From positions 5,649,001 to 5,713,000 of the forward strand of contig JAKCOZ010000041.1 in the NCBI GenBank assembly GCA_022605955.1: DNA of 64,000 bases. The letters run 5' to 3'. The notes under the pieces are model-generated. The model did no database searches, was not told the DNA's origin, and saw only the letters and a program-made list of their open reading frames with translations. The stretch's first letter is position 1; each line of letters begins with the position of its first letter. The translations under genes were made by a program, and so were the position numbers. This document shows positions 12,198 to 24,223 of this stretch, piece by piece. Source of the DNA: Rallus limicola. Its lineage: Eukaryota > Chordata > Aves > Gruiformes > Rallidae.

Positions 12198-12830
12198 GCA
12201 AATGTGGTACTTAGGTCTGTTTATATAGATGTGCAGCCTCCACACACAGTAAGCATTTTAGAACATCCATACACTTTTGCTTTTTAATGTTATTAATTGT
12301 GTCTTATTATTTTCAGCATCATTTTTGTCACAGTAAGGGAAACTTCCAATATTGAGCCTCAATAATTTTTGCAGTTCAAAATTTCCCACTACTGTGTGCA
12401 AATGTATAGCAGAGTTTTCCTCTAGAGTATAAATAGTGAAAACCTGTTTACTGGGCAAAAGTATAACTCCTGGTGCAACTGTCAACAGCAATCATGGTTT
12501 TGTTCATTATGTAGAATAGCTAAAAACAATTATGATTTATTTCTTATTAGCTGTGATAACAAACAGTTTGGTATTAATGAAATGTGAAAATGGGAATGTG
12601 TAGTTGCAATTAGTATGCAGAAAGCAATTTCCATTTGTTTATATAAACATGATTCCCAGCTCCCCTGTTCAGCTAATCCTTAAATCCAATCTTAAATGAT
12701 TTTTAAATTTTTTGAAACTCCTATCAGTGCGAGCTGTGGGAATCACCATTTGAATTCTATCTGAGCTCCAGTAACTGCTCCCAGAACACCAGCGTATTTT
12801 CCCTGAAGACCTCTTCAGTTCAAACAATTC
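12198..12830. other. AT-rich non-coding DNA
   Basis: No gene or mobile-element end is recognisable. The minus frame at 12258-12491 (77 codons) has no recognisable similarity. Confidence 0.55.
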
Positions 12831-12839
12831 CACCCAGAC

Positions 12840-13500
12840 GCACATCGTGCTTCCAGCAGCACTCAGTCAGCAGAAAGAACAACAACCTACTTCAGCCTCG
12901 AACCAGCAGAAAACAACCTTGGCAAAACCTGTGCTGGCTGTCTCTGGGGCCTCATGCTTCATGGACAGCCACGGGCTTTCCCTTTCCTTCAGAGATGCCC
13001 ATCCCATGTGTCCCTGTAGCCATGGCAGGGCACTGCTGCAAGGACGCTGGGAACAGCTTAGCAGCCTGTCATATGGGAACACTACCACCAAGGAGAGAAC
13101 TGAGAGATCCCCAACCCCGTGGGAATGATGGGGGAGTAGGCAAGAGCCTCGAGGGAAGGGGGAAATAGAGCTGGATTGACAGGCTGCTGATAGCAAAGGA
13201 GTGGTAGAGGAGCCACTTCCCCACAACACCTCTCACCAACACAGAGGGAAAGGGAATTTCTGCGTCCTTACATCTGCCACGGCTGGTCCTGCCAAGGGCA
13301 AAGGACCGTTTGTTCTCTGTGCAATATGCTTCTCTGAAAGGCAGCAACTGGATCTGGTGGAAACTGTGAAGGAGGGTGAATGCTGCAAATGCTTCTTCCC
13401 TCAGGAGACAATTGGGCCTCAGGGTGATGTATGAAAAAGAAACCAAAATCCCTAATCCTGTGGGCCAAGAGCCACTCCAGTTTGCTGACATGTGGTTTTG
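12840..13500. other. GC-richer pocket open in several frames, unassigned
   Basis: Frames are open on both strands (plus 12847-13128 and 13201-13434; minus 12867-13229 and 13069-13491, the last 140 codons). Overlapping openness on both strands reflects stop-poor composition rather than a gene. No domain is recognisable. It may be an old repeat or a non-coding exon. Confidence 0.4.
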
Positions 13501-16500
13501 ACTAGAGCCAAGGAGAGGGTGCGTACAGTAACTCCTACTTCAGTTCTGCTTTGCTGAGTTTCTGCCCACTATTCCAGCATAACTTGGCTTTTTTGGGTTT
13601 GAAGGGGTCTTGCTCTTCCTTAAGTAGCTCACTGGAAGAAACAGATGCAGGCCAATGTGGTTTAATATTTGTGAAGGGGGGGTTCCCTCTCAGTGCCCAA
13701 TGTTAGACTCCAGCTCTAGTCATAGATCTCACAAGCACCAGGGATTGCTATAGGCAATGCCCCTCACCAGCAGAGTTATAGTAAAGCCAAATGCAGCCCA
13801 AAACACACATTTCAAACAACACTTGCTTCTCTCCCTTTCATTAAACCCAAATCTAGAGTTTCTCCAACTTTGAAATGTTTCCAAAGTTTTTTAAACCCCA
13901 AAAGAACCAGGCTATTTTCTGCCAAATCAGCCTCATTTTCACAGAAATGTTCCAAGCCTTTACACAATAATTGCTGAAAAATACTTTTATCATTCAAACC
14001 CCTGCCACTATGAGTAGTAATAAATTCACAGGTAGGAGGCATGATGATCATTCCCAAAACGTGGATTTTTCTGTCTTGAATGAAGAGTTTATAACTCAAG
14101 GAAGATGATGGCACTAATAAATTATAAAGGCCTCTCCTCATGAGTGGGATTAATCTTACATATCATAAATACTGATTAGATATTCTATACTCAATATGGA
14201 AATAAAATGATAGGTTTATTCATTCTAATCTTGTGAATTATGTTCAAGCTGATTTAAGGTCATGTGGTATCAAATCAGTAGGCAGTGATGAGAAAGCATT
14301 TCTAAACAGGATACACATCATGGCTACAGCAGAGAGTGAGAGACTAATCTACAGCATCCCTTACCTACTGCCAATGAAAACCAGATCATTTCATTCAGCA
14401 TGGAGCTGACAAGGTCATGGCCATTGGACCAACCATGCATCAGGAGTTAAGACACAAGAGTACAGGGAGATATCGTTAAGACAATAGAATGCAATGAAAA
14501 TACCGTTGCACAAGGTTTATCTTCTGTGGAACAAATACTGCCTGAAATCACCGCGAATTATTCTTCAAAAAATATCCAGACTTGGCTTGAAAAGACATCC
14601 AAATCTGGTTTTAACATTCCTAACAATAAAGAGTTTTCCGTAAGCTTTCTTGGAAGATTCTCCCAAAGGACTGGAAAATTAACACCATTTTTTTCCAAAA
14701 TCAAACTCTCTTCTGGCAGGCTGGAAGGCCCCCATTAGCAAAGTTTCGTTCCTGCTGCAGTTACTTATCATTTGTGATCCTGTAACCTCTTCCTGGTTAA
14801 CCTCATCAGATTTTGCTCCTGGAATCATTCTCAAACAATTGAAACTGAAGGGTAATTTAAGTAGGCTGAAAGTAATTACCTCAGTTCGTCAGAACCATGG
14901 CGCTAACAAGCCACTTTGTATGGAAAGTCCTGCAGCATCATTAATGACCACAAGCCCTCCAGGTCTCTGAATTTTGACTCTAAAGAGAGCTCTGAGTAGA
15001 GCAGCACCTCTGTGAACTATGCTGGGACACAGGTATATTACTTACTAATTTTGTGACAAAAAGTTCTCTTTCCTGAAATCCAGCTTTGCTTTTGACTTTG
15101 CCAGAAGCACCTGACTGATCTTCCCTTCTCATCAGCTTGTGAAGTTTCCCATTGTGTGGCTGGGTGCGCATTGAAAAGCCCTGCAGTCCAGCTCTATGAT
15201 GACAGATGCAGTACCAGTCTCCTGACATTGAAATATTGAAGCAGTTTTAAGGTACATTTGTTGTTTTGTGGATCACTTTGTCACCACGCTGCAATCTCTA
15301 TCTTCAGAATGGCTCTTCTCAAATTGTAGTATCAAATAAAGATGATGTCATCTGCTTATGACTGTTTAAGTGAATATTTTACTTTTTTCAATCTTTCCCT
15401 TTGCTTCACTTTTGCAACTCTCTCACTTTCCTTTCACTATCAAATCATAGGTATACAGAAACACTACTGTTAGTAAACATAGTGAAAGGTGATTGCTAAT
15501 ACAGGTCGACTGCTTGAAACCACACAGGAACTCCTGCAACTCATTCAGTTTTTCTTAGGCGTTACCAGGGGAGCTCTTGAAAATACACAAATATAAGCTA
15601 CTGACATTTGCAGGTTCCTCACACATTATGTATTAATATATTGCACGTCTTGTCTATGTATAAAAGTATATTTTGTGTTTGGTTATGTCTGCCATTTAAT
15701 TAGTAATAGGCTGAAAAGAGAACATCTTTGGAATTTCCATCATATACCATGATTGCTCACAAAAGCCAGCAATTCCTTGCTGCCTCTCCTGATCAATGAC
15801 TGCAATCCCCATAGGATTATTACTCTCCCCAACTGCAGCCATGCTTTGTCATACTCTGGACCACCCAGAGTCTGGATGCTACCGAGTCTTCACATGCAGC
15901 AGGCTCAGGTCTGAAGGAAAGCACTTCCAGGGTGAACTGATAGAGCAGCCATACTGACAGATTTATCACAAATCTGATTTAACACTGGAAAAACCTGAAG
16001 ACTAAAGGATCTTTAAGTAATCTTAAACACTGAGTGTTCAGAACTGTAATTTTTGTAGCTTTACTAGTTACATACTAACACTCCCATCCTGCAAAGTGTA
16101 GTATTAAAACACTTGCCAACATATAAACCAAAGCTGACCAGTTGTAGCTCTCTCTCCTCCCTGTCATAAGCTTCCTCTCAGGTTAACAGTGCATCAGGCC
16201 CAGCTCTGGCCCTGCACTGCTGCCTAAGCTTCACAGAGAGTGCCTGCAAAGAGCTGTAAGAGAGTCTGTAGAGAGGTAAGGAAGCAAAAAATTAGAGAGA
16301 GATGGGACTGTTGAGATGGAATCAAGGATCCAAAAGGAAAAATATAAACAGAGAGAAGTATTTTTGCCAGTGGAGGGGAAAAAAAGGAAAAAGAAAAAAG
16401 GAAGAATCCAAAGCTGAAGGCCAGCCAGCCCAGTAGACTACTCAGGAGGAGCTGGGGAGTTGGGTGGCGATGCCCACACCATAACTTTCAACTGACCTTC

Positions 16501-17225
16501 TGGAAAAGAGCACCTTGGCATCACAGCCTATCCCAGAGAGCAGTGCAGACCAAACCCCTCCTCTCCTGACTGATGCCTGCTGGGACAGGAAAGCCCCTTC
16601 AGGTGCCTTAGGAAGAATCTAGATATTAATTCTTATTCAAAGAGCTTGTTATATACTGTCTATATTTTGGGTGCTAGCCAATAACTAATTCCTTTATAAT
16701 TCTGTTTTGTATACTGTGCTTCACTTTGAAGTGGTCTGAGCAAATGAAACCCAGAAGTGGGGTGTAACACAGTTTGTGTCACCCAAGTTACTGAATTTAT
16801 GGAAAGCAGATAAAAACATTTATTCCCTTGCCTACATCTTAGATTTAACAAAAGTTTCTACTCCAAGTTTCACTTTCAGCATAAAATATGCCCTTGTGGA
16901 AGCTGTTACAAATGTCAACACTTTAAGGAGCATGAATTTATGGTGGCATTGAATTTTAATGGCACTATAAATGTCTATAGTAATGGTGATATATCTATTG
17001 CAATAAATTGCTATGAAGAAATATAAAAATAAATGTAAGATAAAAGATTGTATATAAAATATGTTTTTACATACTCTTTAATGATTAAAAATCATAGAAA
17101 ACTAGATGTAATAAATCACTGAAAACTGCTAGTGTATTTTACATGCTGTTTTACTCATATAACATACAGATGTTATTCCTTGGTCAGAAATTGCACCAGT
17201 TTTAATGAGGACAATCCAGATGATT
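13501..17225. other. Unique-looking non-coding DNA
   Basis: No gene is recognisable. A purine tract lies at about 16375-16412 (A and G only, rich in AAAAGG). Open frames such as minus 13812-14141 (109 codons) show no recognisable similarity. The sequence becomes very AT-rich at 16920-17160. Confidence 0.55.
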
Positions 17226-17841
17226 TTTTTTTGTTGACTTGAAAAAAATCTAATTGACATTAAGGATCATGAAAATACTGATATTAATGGCCCTTGTTAC
17301 CAAAGCCATGCCTGCAACAGAAGGGAAATTTATGGAATTCTACCATCAGTGGTTGGCAAGGCTTCCTACCCGCTCCTATCCCTCACACCGCTCCCTGTTA
17401 TTCACCACCACTCACCTTGTTTTGGTTGAGGAGAACTGTTCACAGGACAAAGGTACTGTCACATTACGGTGGAAGGAAAACTTAAACCCAAAGAATTTAC
17501 AGACATCCAGAAGCATAGACAGCATTTTCTCTGCGTAGGTCAGAAGTAGTGTTTGGTATAATGAATGACCAGTCTACACTCCCATTAATTCACTGTCTTA
17601 AAAACCTTTATGTCCTTGATTTATTTTCTTAGAATGGGGGCAGCTGGAAATTATGAGATTGTTCCTTGACAGTCAGTGGAGTTGACATCAATAAAGAGAC
17701 CCTACCCATCCAGGAATATCAGCAGAGGGGGGGAAACAAACCAACAAAACAAAAAACCCACTGAAGAAATGGAACTTGGTCAGGAATGAAAACCAGTCAG
17801 GAGAACAACACGAATCCCAGTACATGCTAGGGAGAAGTCAC

Positions 17842-17877
17842 GGGGTGGGGGGTGGGTGGGGGGGAAGAGGGGAAGGG
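17842..17877 (+). repeat. G-quadruplex-forming G tract
   Basis: Runs of 4, 6, 3 and 7 G are separated by single T residues (17842-17864), followed by further G runs to 17877. This fits the G3+N1-7 quadruplex pattern very well, with one-base loops that favour stable folding. Confidence 0.8.
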
Positions 17878-20262
17878 CATTGTTTGGGGTTGGTTATATT
17901 TATTACAGTCACTTTAAACACAAAAATCATGTTTTCTTTAAATTGCAGTAGCAAAGCCCTCCTTGAAGCCCCTGAGATATGAAAGCTGACCTAGAAGACT
18001 GAGCAGTGGTGATGTAATTCATGTGAATGGAGGTTTGTAAGGACTGGATGAATCTGAGTCCATGTTCTACGCTTACTGTGCACAAGGATGTCTGAGCTAC
18101 AGATGTCAGGGCATCAGAGTACCTCTAGCAGGACAAACTGCAAACCTGATCCCTGCCTTGCCTGTCATTATGTTGAAGATAAAAACAGGGCTAATGAGAT
18201 TAAACAGACCATGACCTGATGATCAGTGACACTTGTGTTTAACATACAACAGCAAGACCCAAGTAATGAATGGAAGCAGTCTAGATGTTGCCAGCTAAAT
18301 AAATAGCTGTGAATGAAACTCCAAGGACCTGACAGAGCACTGTGGGCTGGTGCCAGGTACAGAGTTGGAAAGGTCTTGGTAAAGTTTCTCCTGCAGCTCA
18401 GGAATCACAGCCAGGAAGTTGAAGTGGCAGGAGTTCTGGAGTAGGGACTGTGCTGACAGTGTCATGAAAGCACCTTCTATGCCAGTGTAGATGCCTATGG
18501 ATTTGGATAGAGAAAAAGTTGCCAGAACACAGCACTGTGAAAGTCTCCCAAGAGGAGATAAGCTCCAGAGACCAGTGATCCTGATGAATCTGCAAGAGCT
18601 GATAGACTGTCTGCCAAATCTGTCCAAGGCCACCAGCATACACCAGCATCAACAACAGGTTGCACCACCTGGACCATATCCAAGGGGACAGCAGCTGCTA
18701 TATACACACACAGACTACAAGACTACACATATCTGGTGGAAAGAAGGAAACTGTGAGGGACTTTCTAAACATCGACTTGCAAGCTACTGGTATGGCATCA
18801 GTAAGGGGTGTCACTCTGACAGGCCTTCCATGTGATGGAGATTACTTAAAAAATTCTAAACCTGAAGCATATTTTATTTTTTCTCTCCTGGATGTTTCTC
18901 CTGGAAATTGTGCAGGTAAGTTTGAAGAATCCCTGGAACTGAATGGATGATTTTCTCTTAACATCAGATTTTTAGGATGAGATATTCAGGACTGATTTAA
19001 ATTTAGCCTTAAGAGAATTGGGAAAGCAGAATTTAGCCAATGCAAAGTGCTTTTAAAAATTCTACTTTAGTTGTTTCTATCCCTAAAAACAGTAAACATT
19101 GAAACAGACACTTGCAATCAACTTATCAGAGTGACAGTCTCACCACGAAGATCGCTGCTGACCTCAGATAGGTGAAGGTACCAGTTACAAATGCATGACG
19201 ATAATAAAAAAGAGGTTGAAGGAAAAAGTGCAGGAAGGAGCAAGTTTAAGCTTTCCAACAAATGCTGTCTATTAAAAGCAAGTTGTGGGCTGATTGACAA
19301 ATGCCTGCAGATACTGAGTTCAAATCACTATTATTTACGCTGCATACTCTTGATTCTCATATTGGCATCTGGTACCACATGCTTTCTGCAACCTGATTGC
19401 AAGAGAAAGGGTACAGCCCATGTAAAACACTACACACTCATTTTCTGTGGCAGTCATCACTTCACCTCTTACACCTCTTCTTATTTCTTTCCCATCCCTC
19501 ACAGGAAAAGGAAGACAATTATATCACTTCCTCAAGACTTATGCAACTGATAAATTTGTATTTGGTAACTTTTTACATTATGCATTTCCTTATCTTCCAC
19601 ATGATACTTGGGGAATACTAGGAACATGAACATTAGCTCTTTCCCCAGAGAAAATGTGAACATGGAAATCCTGAAAGAAAGGCCCATAGACCCACCCTCT
19701 CCTCCTTTGCTGCTCATCTCTCAGCAGACTGGTGTGGCCTCCCCTCCCTGCTTCCACTGACATCTCCAAGCACAGCATGGGATGTGCTCAGTGTAAAAAT
19801 GCAGCTTATGGCATCGTTCCTTTGCCATACGTTACAAAATACCTGGCCACAATAGCTTCAGGGTAGGTTGGGCAGGGTGGTTCTTACTTTATCAAGTTCT
19901 TACCTTTGGCTATTATTTACAGTTTTTAATTGGTTTCCATTACTTGGGGTCTTTGTCTTACAAACACCAACTTAGACAAAGATTTTTAAGACAGACCAAA
20001 GTTTTAATTGGTATATTACTGTAAGAATCAATGTTAACTGTTGGCTACATTTTGAAACCTCCCATTCTGCTTCTCAGTGTGATTAATTTTTAAATTAAAA
20101 GGATAAAATTTAAGTTATTAAATTTTATTTTCTCAGTATTAAATACAGGCATATTCTTATTACAGGTAAAGAGAAACAGCTAGCTGAGCACATGGAATGT
20201 TTCATTAACACACCATGGATGGCATATAGCAACTTTCACTGTTAAAAAGGCATCATTTCCCT
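17878..20262. other. Non-coding DNA with a GC-richer segment at 18290-18720
   Basis: No gene is recognisable. At 18295-18707 all three minus frames stay open over overlapping stretches (114, 85 and 70 codons), and a plus frame is open at 18491-18835. This is either a decayed coding relic or a stop-poor segment. A strong donor-like site (tgcag|gtaagt) lies at 18911-18920. The rest (18960-20260) is AT-rich and featureless. Confidence 0.45.
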
Positions 20263-20264
20263 GC

Positions 20265-20838
20265 TGAGAGATAAGCATTTCTCTCAGATGAAGCATTTCT
20301 CACCATGCAGTTGCTCTCTCTGAGGCAGGGCAGGTAGAAAGCCAAAGGCAAACCTAGTGGGTTGGGTTAAGGACAGTTTATAGGGACAACAGAGAGAGAG
20401 AGATCACAGCCATAAGACTTTACAGCACAATACACCAAGCTGGTGATACATCATGCAAGTTCTCACTGAACTGCACACATGAGACTGTATAGCTCAGAGC
20501 TGTCCTGAAGCTGGACCATCCCCAAACCACTAATCCTGGAGATGAGCATTCCTTCCCCACCAGCCCATCTTTATACTGAGCATGATGTCATAGTATGGAA
20601 TACCCTCTTTGGCCAGTTTGGGTCACCTGTCTTAGCTGTGTGACCACCTCCCAGCTTCCTTGGTTTCCCCCCACCTTCTCATTAGCAGGGCAGGATGTAC
20701 AATGGAAACGTCCCCGACTGCTTGGCAACAACTAAACCATCCCTGTGTTCTCATCACTGCTCTCATCCCAACTCCCAAACACAGCATCCACACGCTGCTA
20801 GAAAGAAAATGAACTCTAACCCAGCTGAACCCAGGATA
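20265..20838 (-). mobile_element. Solo LTR of an endogenous retrovirus, minus strand (older copy)
   Basis: On the minus strand the element begins at about 20838 with tatcctgggttcagctgggt. It passes a promoter-like region, with a TATA-like box (tataaa on the minus strand, about 20571-20576) and a CRE-like TGACATCA at 20583-20590 just upstream. It ends near 20265. It aligns block by block with the LTR at 23639-24223: both share the U3 start, a 'gggtattccata'-type segment, a 'gtgacccaa/gtgaccca' block and a 'cttaacccaacccac'-type end. Its length (about 574 bp) matches that copy (585 bp). I see no internal retroviral sequence or primer-binding site next to it, so it is a solo LTR. The left end is inferred from the alignment, and I could not find a convincing target duplication, which fits an older insertion. 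Confidence 0.75.
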
Positions 20839-22262
20839 GTTATGACATGTAATTCAAACACAGTGGTTTGTCCTTAAAGAATATTCTTCCTTCATGCATA
20901 AGGATTCCAAATCAAGGCTCCAAGTTTTCTAGAAAACCTCTCTGTGCTTGGAGAAAGCTCATGAAAATATATAATAGTATTACACCACAACCATAACCTT
21001 GCTATTCTTTCTACAAGATGCAGGTGAAAGAGGCGACAGGGTGACAATATGGGATTATTTTCTTATTTCAGATCCTCATTAATTTAATTTTGTTCACACT
21101 TTCATTGCATTTTGTTTTCTTGGGCATATTAATATTTCCACCTCAAATAAAACCCAAGAGGGCTCTAGTCAACCAGGATGAAACAGATTCAGGGAGGGAT
21201 ATGGAAACAGTCTTTGTCAGAGGAAATGGATGAAGTATAAACTGCTGTCCTTATATGAACAAAGCTTTTCTAATAGAACCTGAGAAGAATTTCTTTTTCT
21301 TGGCATCAAGAAAACTTTCTACCAGATAGAGCCACATCTTTTATTCCATGATAGCAGAAAAGCAACCAAAAAAAAAAAAAAAATCCCCAACAAAAAGCCC
21401 CTCCAAAAAAACTAAAAGCCCCAAAAAGAGCAACCCTTCAAGGAAACATAAGCCATGAAAATGAGCCCCCAAAAATGGAGAGCAAGGAAAAAAAAAAAAT
21501 CTATTCAAACTACTGAGTTTTGCCATAAGTAACAATGGACAGGAACTGTGGCTTTGCACAAAGTAAATGAGATCACAGACAAAAGACTATCAGCACCACT
21601 AGCACACGAGTAAACGGGGAGTTTTTCCTGCACTTTGAAGCCAATAAATTGCTGCCATTGAAGTTTATGTGTGGCACAAAGAAGCAGTCAGCTTAGATAG
21701 GAACGTCATTATAGTGATGTATTTGAACGACCTGCTGTCATGAGCCAAGGTGATGCATCTTATCTTGATGTAAAGCAAGGTGCTAAAGTTTCTGCTAGAG
21801 CTTTTAGAGAACCTGGTCATGTAGGCTAACCTCAGTAGGCAGCTAGGCACCAGGCAGCTGCTCGCTCACCCCTCACAGCAGTGTGGGGGAGAATTGGATG
21901 GGCATAAGTAAGAATTCCTAACTCATGGCTTGAAATAAAGAGAGCTTTATAGGCAAAGCAAAGCAGCACACCCAGGCGAAGCAGTGTGAGGAATTCACCC
22001 TCCACTTCCCATCGGCAGGCAGGTGTTCCACCATCTCCCAGCAAGCAGGGCTTCATGGCACAAGTGGGGACTTGGGAAGACGAACACCAGAACTCTAAAC
22101 ATCCCCCTCCCTTTCTCTTTCCCCACCCAAAATGTGTTGCTGAGCACGACATCAAATGGTCAGAAGCATCCCTTTGGTTGTGGGAGGTCAGCTCTGTGGG
22201 CTCTGCCCCCTCCCAGCTCCCTGCACACCCCCAGCCCACGGCTGCTGGGGCAGCCTGAGGTG
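20839..22262. other. Non-coding DNA with A-rich patches
   Basis: No gene is recognisable. Long A-runs occur at about 21366-21383 and 21488-21499. The minus frame across them (21341-21559) is rich in phenylalanine because of these runs and is not credible as a protein. The minus frame at 21832-22239 (135 codons) overlaps open plus frames and matches nothing I know. Confidence 0.5.
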
Positions 22263-22263
22263 C

Positions 22264-22475
22264 AGAATCACAGCATCATCAAGGTTGGAAAAGACCTTCA
22301 AGATCAAGTACAACTGTCAGCCCTGTTCCCCTATAACCTCTAAACCATCTCCCAAAGCACCACGTGTACCTGGTTCTTGAACACCCCCAGGGATGACTCC
22401 CTGGGCAGCCTGTTCCAATGCTTCATCACTCTTTTGGAGAATAAATTTTTTCTAATATCCAGTCTGAAATGGCTT
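22264..22475 (-). mobile_element. CR1 LINE 3' fragment, minus strand
   Basis: The plus strand shows the reverse of a CR1 3' end: tail remnant 'gaatcacagcatcatcaagg', then 'ttggaaaagaccttcaagat', then 'ctgggcagcctgttccaatg', ending in 'ttctaatatccagtctgaa'. The element is 5'-truncated to about 210 bp. It is diverged, with no clean octamer repeat. Confidence 0.85.
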
Positions 22476-23633
22476 GAGGCTGTGTAAGCACTGTTCAGTG
22501 GTAAATCAAACATTCCTGTGTTATCAACACTGTTTTGGTCACAAATCTAAATCATACAAGCACACAGCTACTATGAAAAAAATTAACTCCACCTCTGGGA
22601 ATTGCACCCAAGAGGTTAAAAAAAACAGTGTCCATCCGTTTATCCCTTATACAGATGTTGTGGATGGATGGAGATCCACAAGGTTGGTGTGAGAAGCAGC
22701 TGGAGGAGTCAGGACAGCCCAGTTTCGGGTAGAGACTGTGGCATATGCAGATAAGACATTTTCTACACAGAATTTTGAAGGCCACAGTGCCCAGAGTGAA
22801 ACCTTTGGCTTCATTAACTGCAAAATGAATATTAAAATTGACATCCTTAAGTGTGCTAATGAGCAAAAAGCAGCACATGCTAAACATGGATGACTGTAGT
22901 AACTCGACTCCCTGCTGAAACCATGTTAAAAGTCACCCCAGGAGGGAACTGGTAAGACTGGGATATAAGGGGGATGGAAGATGTTACCCCTGGGGGGAGA
23001 AAAGAAATTGAAGAACCTGAAGAGGCAGTTGACAGACTGTGTTCCTTCTCTTCCACACACAATAGGGATGCCTTCTTGGTGCAATGATTTCACTTCTTTG
23101 GTAAGAATACCCCAGATAGTATTTTGCTGACAGCGTAATTATAATCAGAGTCATATATTACTGATATTGCAGAAAGTGCATGTACCATCTACCCGTAGCA
23201 ACCCCAAACTCTTTATATTATCACTTCAATAAACTTTGTTAGTTTCAGCTTTGCAAAACTGTCTCAGTGAAAGTCTTCTGGGGGCCCTGACAGGCAAACA
23301 TCGACTCTCATATGTGGTTGTATAGGAGGTTAGAACTTGAGGGGTCCCTTCTGAGCCTGGTGACTCAGTGGGAGGGACCCCCTTTTATCACCATCCCAGC
23401 CAAAGCCGTTACAGCTTGATGGTCAAATAATGGGGCATAATGTGTATTATAGAATGTAACTTGTTCTACTTCAAATGCTACTATGAAGAAAAGGAAAGAA
23501 GGATTGTAGACATGTTTTATGGTGATAGTTTAAAGGTGCGGTGAGATAGCACGTGACATGGAATGTTTCTCATCTGATATTCACCTGCACTCAGATGGGA
23601 TTATATTTTTGCTATTGTTACCTAACACTGTAG
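22476..23633. other. Non-coding DNA with a weak LTR-like segment
   Basis: No gene is recognisable. At 23212-23300 a TATA-like 'tttatatta', a poly(A) signal AATAAA (23228-23233) and a sequence ending 'gggggccctgaca' together resemble the 3' part of an LTR. The TATA-to-AATAAA spacing is too short for a normal LTR and I find no matching start, so I do not call it. Confidence 0.4.
23341..23381. repeat. 9-bp perfect inverted repeat enclosing an AP-1-like site
   Basis: The arm at 23341-23349 (ggggtccct) is complementary to 23373-23381 (agggacccc). The 23-base loop contains TGACTCA at 23361-23367, the consensus AP-1 site. Confidence 0.7.
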
Positions 23634-23638
23634 TTAGC
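23634..23638 (+). repeat. Target-site duplication, left copy (TTAGC)
   Basis: The five bases ttagc directly before the LTR are repeated exactly at 24224-24228 directly after it. Confidence 0.85.
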
Positions 23639-24223
23639 TGTCATGGTTTCACCCTGGCTGTGGGCCGAGATCCATGCAGCTGCCTGCTCCTTAAAGTAAA
23701 AGAGCAGGAGAAAAGGGAAAAGGGGGGGAAACAAGGGAAGGGAAAAGGAAGGGGCAAATAACCCCAAAACCAAGAAACTAAGAGGCCCGTGGGTTGGGAT
23801 AAGGATAGTTTACTAAGAGAACAGAAAGATAAAATATATACAATGCTAACAGGATTTAGAGCAAAAGAATATGAAACTATTGATACACAATGCAGTTTCT
23901 CACCGAACCACACAACTCAGGCCGCACCACCCAGAGCCGTCCCGGAACCCGACCGTCCCCCAAGACCCTCGCGTCCCGGCCGCTCGCGTCCCAGAACCGC
24001 CCCCCTTCTTTCTCCCATCAGCCCCCCTTTATCCTGGGCAGGACGTAATTGGCATGGAATACTCTCTATGGCCCATCTGGGTCACCTGTCCTGGCTTTGA
24101 CTGTCTGACTGCAACTAGAAACATCAGGGTGTTATCAGCACTGCTTTCATTTTAACTCCCAAACACAACATTCCATCCGCTCCTACAAATGAAGTTAACT
24201 CTATCCTGACTGAAACCAGGACA
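23639..24223 (-). mobile_element. Solo LTR of an endogenous retrovirus, minus strand, with 5-bp TSD
   Basis: The element is 585 bp and bounded by TG...CA. Read on the minus strand it starts 'tgtcctggtttcagtcagg' (from 24223) and ends 'ccagggtgaaaccatgaca' (at 23639). The two ends are themselves partly complementary. Perfect 5-bp duplications TTAGC flank it (23634-23638 and 24224-24228); this size fits ERV-L and some class I elements and not the 6 bp usual for ERV-K. A TATA-like 'gataaagg' lies near 24028-24034 on the minus strand. A CpG-rich segment at 23930-24000, a homopurine stretch on the plus strand at 23697-23754 and an ACGT core at 24043-24046 are inside it. No gag, pol or primer-binding site adjoins either end. 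The plus-strand frames at 23789-24155 lie within the LTR and are not genes. Confidence 0.9.

Noticed and set aside
13069..13491. 140-codon minus-strand open frame
   Set aside because: Overlaps open frames on the other strand and in another minus frame; low stop density from base composition explains this.
21341..21559. Phe-rich minus-strand frame
   Set aside because: Produced by A-runs on the plus strand; composition is not that of a real protein.
23212..23300. LTR-like segment with TATA, AATAAA and a CA end
   Set aside because: TATA and AATAAA are only about 8 bases apart, no matching 5' end or target duplication was found.
20265..24223. One provirus with two LTRs and a deleted inside
   Set aside because: The LTRs are strongly diverged from each other and the right one has its own perfect target duplication.
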